A stretch of DNA of 10,258 nucleotides from UMGS1002 sp964570825 (GTDB taxonomy: Bacteria > Bacillota > Clostridia > Oscillospirales > CAG-272), in contig CAZMZJ010000032.1 of assembly GCA_964570825.1 (NCBI GenBank), positions 1-10,258 on the forward strand, given 5' to 3'. A model generated the notes under the pieces. The model was not told where the DNA came from and did not search any database. It was given only the letters and a program-made list of their open reading frames with translations. Below, in pieces: positions 7,001 to 10,258 of this stretch. Every line of letters starts with the position of its first letter. Within the stretch, counting starts at the first letter, position 1. The translations under genes were made by a program, and so were the position numbers.

Positions 7001-10000
7001 TGCCCGAGAGCGACGCGGCAGTTTTCGATGCTAGCGGTGCCCGCAGCCTGTCCAGCGATGCCGCCGATGGTGCCCGCAGAGCTGAACTTGTTGCTGAGAG
7101 TTAGGTTGATGTTAGAAACCTTGGCGCCGGTGTCGAGCTTGCCGAAAAGGCCGAAGGGGGTGGTGTTTGCAGAGGTAACCGCACTGCTGATGGTGATGCC
7201 CATGCCGCTGTAGGTGCCGGTGAAGGCATTAGTGTTGTTACCAATGGGCGTATCCCAGCCATCTATGGTTAGATCTTTAATCTGTGCGAAGTGGTCGCCA
7301 TAGTAAGCAGTAGCAGTGGCCACGGCCTTTAGATCGTCGGCGGTCTCCACCACGAAGGGGTTAGAGCTGCTCACCGCAGCCGTTAGATTGCTGCCATCAT
7401 AGTTTTGCACTAAGTTCCATGGGTGGACTTTAAACTCAAGAGCCGAGTCGCCCTCGTAATCTCCAGTGCCATATTCCGTAACCACTCTAGGCTTGATTTC
7501 ATAAACTGCATTGTTATCAAAGCCTGTGAAGGTGGCGCTTACATGACCATCTTTTTCTGTGATGTTCATGGTGATTTCGCTACCATCAACGGTAACTTTT
7601 ACAGTTTTACTATTTTCATCAGTTAGTTCTGCCACAAATTCGTTGTTAAATCCATCTTCGCCCTTCTTAATTGCAAAGCCATACTTAGTTATGGCTGGGC
7701 CAGCATCGGAGCTAACTGCATAGCTAGCGGTTAACTCAGTTCGGTCGCGACTTAGAGCAAAGCTACCGAAGATTGGGTCTTTTTCAGCAACGGTGGTAAA
7801 GCTAAATTCGTTAGACTTAGCGCCCTTGAGGCCGTTAAGCTGTGAAGTTGTGTTAGTAAAGAGCACATTACCCTGTGCGTCTGTTGAGTTAGTATCAACA
7901 GTTACGCTGTATTCAACGTTGTATTTCCAAGCGGTTCGAGTTTTCTCGCTATTGTCTTCAACAGCAGGATACACGAACAATGCGGTTCCATCGGTGTTCC
8001 ATTCTGGGATGGTGGTAATAACAGCATCATCACTGTCTTTAACCTCAACGGTGGTTACAGTTTTGCTCATAGCCTTAGAGAAGGTCACCACTATGGGGTC
8101 GCCCACAGGCACGCCAGTTACGCCAGCCGTCGGGCTAGCGGTTAGGATAATGGGCTGTGTCGCCGTGTTGAAGGTATAGATAAACTTACCATCGCCAAAG
8201 CCGTAGTCGATGAAGTATCCATCGTTATCTACCAATCCAGAAATGGTAACTTTTATTAAACTATTATATGGTAAATCAGCAATCGTAGCCTTTCCTTGTG
8301 TATCAGGATCCCAAGTCATTGTGGGGGTTGAGCTATAATTCTCAGAGCCGCCATCCGTAATCTTTGTACCAGCTATGGCCTCAAACTCCACTGTAGGCTT
8401 ATCACCAGCAACTGCTTTAACCAACTCAAGAACAAACTCAGTAGTAGTAGCTACATCCACCTGATTTTCATAAGGCAACACAGATGCAACGCCAGTCTTA
8501 GCATGGACAGTAAACTGCCAGCTAAACTCGTTGAGCATTGTATTATTAGCGGCATCTTTAACAGCATTTGTAACTGTTACTTTATAGACTCCGCCCTCAA
8601 CTAGCCGCACGCTGGGACTAGCATTAACAACGGTGTTGTTTACTGACCAATTAAGATTGGTTAATCCAACATTATCCCAAGTTTCGCCATCCTTCTTCTC
8701 AAGCGAGATACTTGCTGTGTTTTCTGTTTTCACAGAATCAGTATCCATAGATTTAGAGAAGGTAACTAGAATGCTGTTGCCTGGCAACACAGTGGTGCCT
8801 GAAGCTGGCGACACGCTGGTTACTACAGGCTGTGCGGTGGTTTTGAAGGTAAAGGTTTCGGCCGCAGCTTCCACTCCCCTATCATCGGTGAGACCACCAA
8901 CGGTGAGGGTTATGCTTTCGCTGTAAGCACAAGTTTCCTTGATTTTAATGGTAACAGAGGTATAATCCCCAGTCCATACAGGCTTATCATCACCATCTGC
9001 CAAAGTTTTGTTACCACTAAAGGTTAAGGCACCCACAACAGCTGTGCGTTGAGCTTCTGTTAAAGCATCGCTGAAGGTTATCGTTAGACCATGCTCTTTT
9101 AAGTTATTTACAGGTAGATCTTGAGCATCTGCCGTTGAATCTGCAAGCTCAACCATCTTCTTACCATCTGCATCCACAGCGATTTGTGTTCTGCCAACGG
9201 TTAAGAAACTATAGCCTTCCCAAGGAGCATTTAGAACATTATCAACGCTATCTTTTAGATCTGTAGTCAAGCTTAGAGTATAGCTAGCGTTATACTGCCA
9301 ATGAGGCTCTACCGCATTATTAGGTGTAAGAGTTAACACCCTATTATCTGCACTCCAAGAGGTTTTGTAGCTGTTAATACCAACATCACCATTGATTTCA
9401 AGGTTAGTAGTAGTTACCGCTGGGAAGGTCTGACTAGCCAAAGTTACGCCAGTAACTTCTGGTTTCATAGCCTTAGAGAAGGTTATAACAATAGGATCAG
9501 TAACCTTCACATTAACAGTGCCCGAAGCAGGTGTTATATCTAGAACACAAGGCTGCGACGCAGTTTGGAATTCATAGGTTATCACATCAGGCAACACGTA
9601 GCCGTTAGCATCCATGAGGTTACCAATTGCCACAGTGTATTTTGTGTAATGAGTCAACGTATCAGCCAGCTTCAAGGTAAGAATCTTTTCGTCAGTCCAT
9701 TTAACATTATCTTCACCTGTTAATGCGGTTGGGCCACTACTTCCGCCACCACTGGACTTAACTTGGCTTGTTATGGTAGCCACAACAGAGTTACGCTGAG
9801 TTTCGTTCAGTGCTTCCGCAAAGGTAATCACTACCTGTGAATCAACTGGCGCATCAAAGAGGTTGTCAACTTTCTTACCTAAGTTCTCACCAGATTTCAA
9901 CTCAATGCTAGAAATATCAGATCTTGCACCGGTTTCGAATGTCCAAGAGTAATTACCAGCCATAGCATTACCGGCGGCATCTGTAGTGGTTGATTGAACG

Positions 10001-10257
10001 ACTACTTGATACTTACCGTTATAATCTAACCTTACAGACGGAGAAGCTGTTACAGTGCGGCCTTCGCTGTCCCAAGTCAAGTTACCAGAGAAACCGTCTG
10101 TTACTTTTTCATAACCTGATCCCGCATCTTGATACAATTCAAGGTGGGTATTAGCTGCAAAAGTAGATGTGGCAATAGCCTTAGAGAAGCCAACTACTAC
10201 GACGCCGTTGGTTAGAGCGAATTTGGCACCAGAGGGTGGTGAAACGCTCAATACCAC
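3289..10257 (-). CDS. giant Ig-like / FN3-like / GLUG beta-helix surface adhesin (5' end outside window)
   Basis: 2322 visible residues with no signal peptide because the N-terminus lies beyond the right edge; the apparent first codon at 10257 is a GTG inside an Ig-like domain. Residues 1-823 are seven Ig-like domains of Big_5/SbsA type, recognised by openings such as SVSPASG, the strand VTFSKAM and closing FTT. Then come FN3-like (828-945), beta-helix (946-1207), Ig-like (1210-1318), FN3-like (1322-1446), beta-helix (1447-1675), Ig-like (1677-1785), FN3-like (1787-1886), beta-helix (1890-2080), Ig-like (2081-2202) and FN3-like (2204-2317). The beta-helices carry GLUG-type repeats such as GGIAGQAAGTASIENC. 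Such architecture is known from secreted or surface-attached adhesins and S-layer-associated proteins; the ligand is unknown. The stop is TGA, after MSGN, and homology to the same protein continues in frame beyond it. Confidence 0.88.
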   Translation of the reverse strand: MVLSVSPPSGAKFALTNGVVVVGFSKAIATSTFAANTHLELYQDAGSGYEKVTDGFSGNLTWDSEGRTVTASPSVRLDYNGKYQVVVQSTTTDAAGNAMAGNYSWTFETGARSDISSIELKSGENLGKKVDNLFDAPVDSQVVITFAEALNETQRNSVVATITSQVKSSGGGSSGPTALTGEDNVKWTDEKILTLKLADTLTHYTKYTVAIGNLMDANGYVLPDVITYEFQTASQPCVLDITPASGTVNVKVTDPIVITFSKAMKPEVTGVTLASQTFPAVTTTNLEINGDVGINSYKTSWSADNRVLTLTPNNAVEPHWQYNASYTLSLTTDLKDSVDNVLNAPWEGYSFLTVGRTQIAVDADGKKMVELADSTADAQDLPVNNLKEHGLTITFSDALTEAQRTAVVGALTFSGNKTLADGDDKPVWTGDYTSVTIKIKETCAYSESITLTVGGLTDDRGVEAAAETFTFKTTAQPVVTSVSPASGTTVLPGNSILVTFSKSMDTDSVKTENTASISLEKKDGETWDNVGLTNLNWSVNNTVVNASPSVRLVEGGVYKVTVTNAVKDAANNTMLNEFSWQFTVHAKTGVASVLPYENQVDVATTTEFVLELVKAVAGDKPTVEFEAIAGTKITDGGSENYSSTPTMTWDPDTQGKATIADLPYNSLIKVTISGLVDNDGYFIDYGFGDGKFIYTFNTATQPIILTASPTAGVTGVPVGDPIVVTFSKAMSKTVTTVEVKDSDDAVITTIPEWNTDGTALFVYPAVEDNSEKTRTAWKYNVEYSVTVDTNSTDAQGNVLFTNTTSQLNGLKGAKSNEFSFTTVAEKDPIFGSFALSRDRTELTASYAVSSDAGPAITKYGFAIKKGEDGFNNEFVAELTDENSKTVKVTVDGSEITMNITEKDGHVSATFTGFDNNAVYEIKPRVVTEYGTGDYEGDSALEFKVHPWNLVQNYDGSNLTAAVSSSNPFVVETADDLKAVATATAYYGDHFAQIKDLTIDGWDTPIGNNTNAFTGTYSGMGITISSAVTSANTTPFGLFGKLDTGAKVSNINLTLSNKFSSAGTIGGIAGQAAGTASIENCRVALGHTDGIQTTAGHAGGIAGELAGTASVKNSSISSSVESALKAGETSDSYCAGGIVGAATTGNVITNNRLEAKLDITGDKTGCIVGAELDGTNAAANFVGNSCLAHGANNHPINVATYSYMVSNLTYAPAVSTVAPESAAGSIAVGSSIVVTFSKPMDTNSTETAFSLTYNSNTLDNTAFTFSWSSDYRTLTAVPNARLLYGTEYTLKVAATAQDRWSGANKKTLTELYSSSFTTVEAAAPKISPVTYRRAVSDTGEISVVATFSANVVDGTPISTVADTAGVYIGTSGATEETIRSAIDTAGNNIVKGTYDANGGVTVAFSQDNITLIGLNTEHYLYPYVTTSDGINTTVHVDTTPDSITIHPWDGEGTAADPFRIGSVAHLNKLADSANSAYWSKYFMQTAAISDASTVTTSIGDSTNFTGTYNGGDNVIGKLGVPMFGVLSGSAKVSNVKLTAVAINITTGTLANVGAIAREMSAGSIVGCDVAGAVATSIADAKAGGLVGSMSGGTVANNTLAVDVTVTDSGTTYAGGVVGHATAGSISNNVTSGTIGGATHMGCVSGTGGTLAGNSCSNDGHTHPMGDNAFMVGNLTSVPTVTITPAANATDISVNPEIVLTFSKPMKASTIDATNLTLKPEDHDGLTMSWDEAQKILTIIPKAKVDAGAALKYGTKYTLALTDNSAKDIFGAQSVAAVNNTFTTAVGAKPTVTALTAKALSKDSAEFKFDYYVSGGNPVTDVASVGVEVSTDAGFTEGNVATHTLSALDNLVITVPSGLARGTKYYARAFAENTAGMTLGTTVEFETPRLNKVGDHWEITNEEELKDIGLETYSSYSYILASDIKLKSEWTGKDFGGNLVGNGKTITTSATNMTGGFIDTLSGSVSDLTIKLTGETALTGGVIKKLSGTLVGLTLDGDAARTVTVDTDKGVMVDEVTGSGIMSNCEITANITVSATGDSGGCMAGTLANSGVVSAHGDGNSCLAAGHSHATGDSLVGNLKAAPVLVSAQFVSKKGHNESTDRVFGDWAKDIRVAGDIEMTFEFDKAMDTTAGIEITAGVTPLLAGEGDANWSYVWSDENTVLTLTIKKDALDYATDYAVQLTNANKDTLDNALVALTWNFTTIGGLPVISAPKAYNVTGDEATIFFAYDMGADVPEIASLTVSYRIKDSEVGFTMKVLEEGSDKDYIKTDGSTCFVILGELAADTEYEVYVAAENAAGITYDKVYLPGPGTTVTTFTTKAMSGN
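4018..5229 (-). repeat. triad 3: Ig-like, FN3-like and GLUG-like beta-helix (shorter)
   Basis: Residues 1677-2080. The Ig-like domain has VLTFSKPMK. The FN3-like domain ends near VEFETPRL. The beta-helix opens with HWEITNEEELKDIGLE and contains the strand GGNLVGNGKTI, the same strand seen in triad 4 (GNLNGNGKTI). It ends with GNSCLAAGHSHA and VGNLKAAP. Its GLUG section is shorter than in the other triads. Confidence 0.65.
5233..6630 (-). repeat. triad 2: Ig-like, FN3-like and GLUG beta-helix
   Basis: Residues 1210-1675. The Ig-like domain has VVTFSKPMD. The FN3-like domain ends near SITIHPWDG. The beta-helix opens with GTAADPFRIGSVAHLNKLA, carries FTGTYNGG and GLUG-type repeats (KAGGLVGSMSGG, YAGGVVGHATAG), and ends with GNSC, GHTHP and VGNLTSVP. 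It lines up with triads 1, 3 and 4 in the same domain order. Confidence 0.7.
6637..8151 (-). repeat. triad 1: Ig-like, FN3-like and GLUG beta-helix
   Basis: Residues 703-1207. The Ig-like domain opens with ASPTAGVTGVP and is also the last A domain of the alternating array. The FN3-like domain starts near PIFGSFALSRD and ends near HPW. The beta-helix opens with NPFVVETADDLKAVA, has the strand FTGTYSGMG, then GLUG repeats (GTIGGIAGQ, GHAGGIAGE, CAGGIVGA), and ends in the Cys/His cluster and VSNLTYAP. Confidence 0.7.
7789..10257 (-). repeat. alternating A/B array of seven Big_5-type Ig-like domains
   Basis: A-type domains open with a Ser/Thr-Pro-x-x-Gly motif and contain FSKAM-like strands (starts near residues 4, 240, 481 and 706). 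B-type domains lie between them (starts near 117, 357 and 589). The first two B domains share ALNETQRNSVVA / ALTEAQRTAVVG, and the third is divergent. The A-B unit repeats every 225-241 residues (about 700 bp), implying growth by duplication of two-domain units. An identical 18-base segment (CATAGCCTTAGAGAAGGT on the + strand, 8068-8085 and 9466-9483) marks two of the A domains. Confidence 0.75.
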
Positions 10258-10258
10258 A

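Overview
The window is bacterial, moderate in GC (mid-40s % by eye), and holds two unrelated blocks that converge near position 1600. No rRNA, tRNA, CRISPR array or complete insertion sequence is visible. The organism cannot be fixed from sequence alone. This type of Rpn/PD-(D/E)XK protein next to a giant Ig-like/GLUG surface protein would fit a gut- or host-associated anaerobe (Bacteroidota, Fibrobacterota, Spirochaetota, Synergistota, Negativicutes and Elusimicrobiota are all possible).

Left block, + strand, 1-1623: a small cluster of Rpn-family (recombination-promoting nuclease, PDDEXK_2) sequences. The first 92 bases look like the extreme C-terminal tail of one Rpn paralogue. A complete 308-residue Rpn protein follows (120-1046), with the catalytic-type residues D65, E79 and Q81. 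After a 150-base spacer and a strong imperfect hairpin (1233-1277) comes a short gene (about 1314-1523). It encodes only a coiled-coil/poly-glutamine segment plus the Rpn C-terminal tail, about 50% identical to the tail of the complete gene. A tail-only protein resembles the small in-frame RpnS antitoxins known from E. coli Rpn genes, so this may be an orphaned antitoxin or simply a gene remnant. The block ends with AATTGA-type AT-rich repeats, a 12-bp palindrome and a GC hairpin followed by T5.

Right block, - strand, 10258 down to 1624: the C-terminal 2876 residues of a giant repetitive surface protein whose N-terminus lies beyond the right edge. It starts with seven Ig-like domains of the Big_5/SbsA type in an alternating A-B-A-B-A-B-A order. 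Then come four consecutive triads of Ig-like domain, FN3-like domain and GLUG-type beta-helix (the first triad reuses the seventh Ig-like domain). A pair of related unrecognised C-terminal domains and a Pro-Glu tail finish it. No LPXTG, transmembrane segment or autotransporter barrel is seen at the C-terminus.

Two observations stand out. First, one in-frame TGA (3289-3291) cuts the giant gene at the junction between the FN3-like and beta-helix domains of triad 4. The reading frame and domain homology continue unbroken past it, and alignment with triad 2 places a Gly at the stop. Second, each of the four beta-helix domains ends in a conserved Cys...Cys...His-x-His-like cluster, which no feature of the known GLUG repeat explains.
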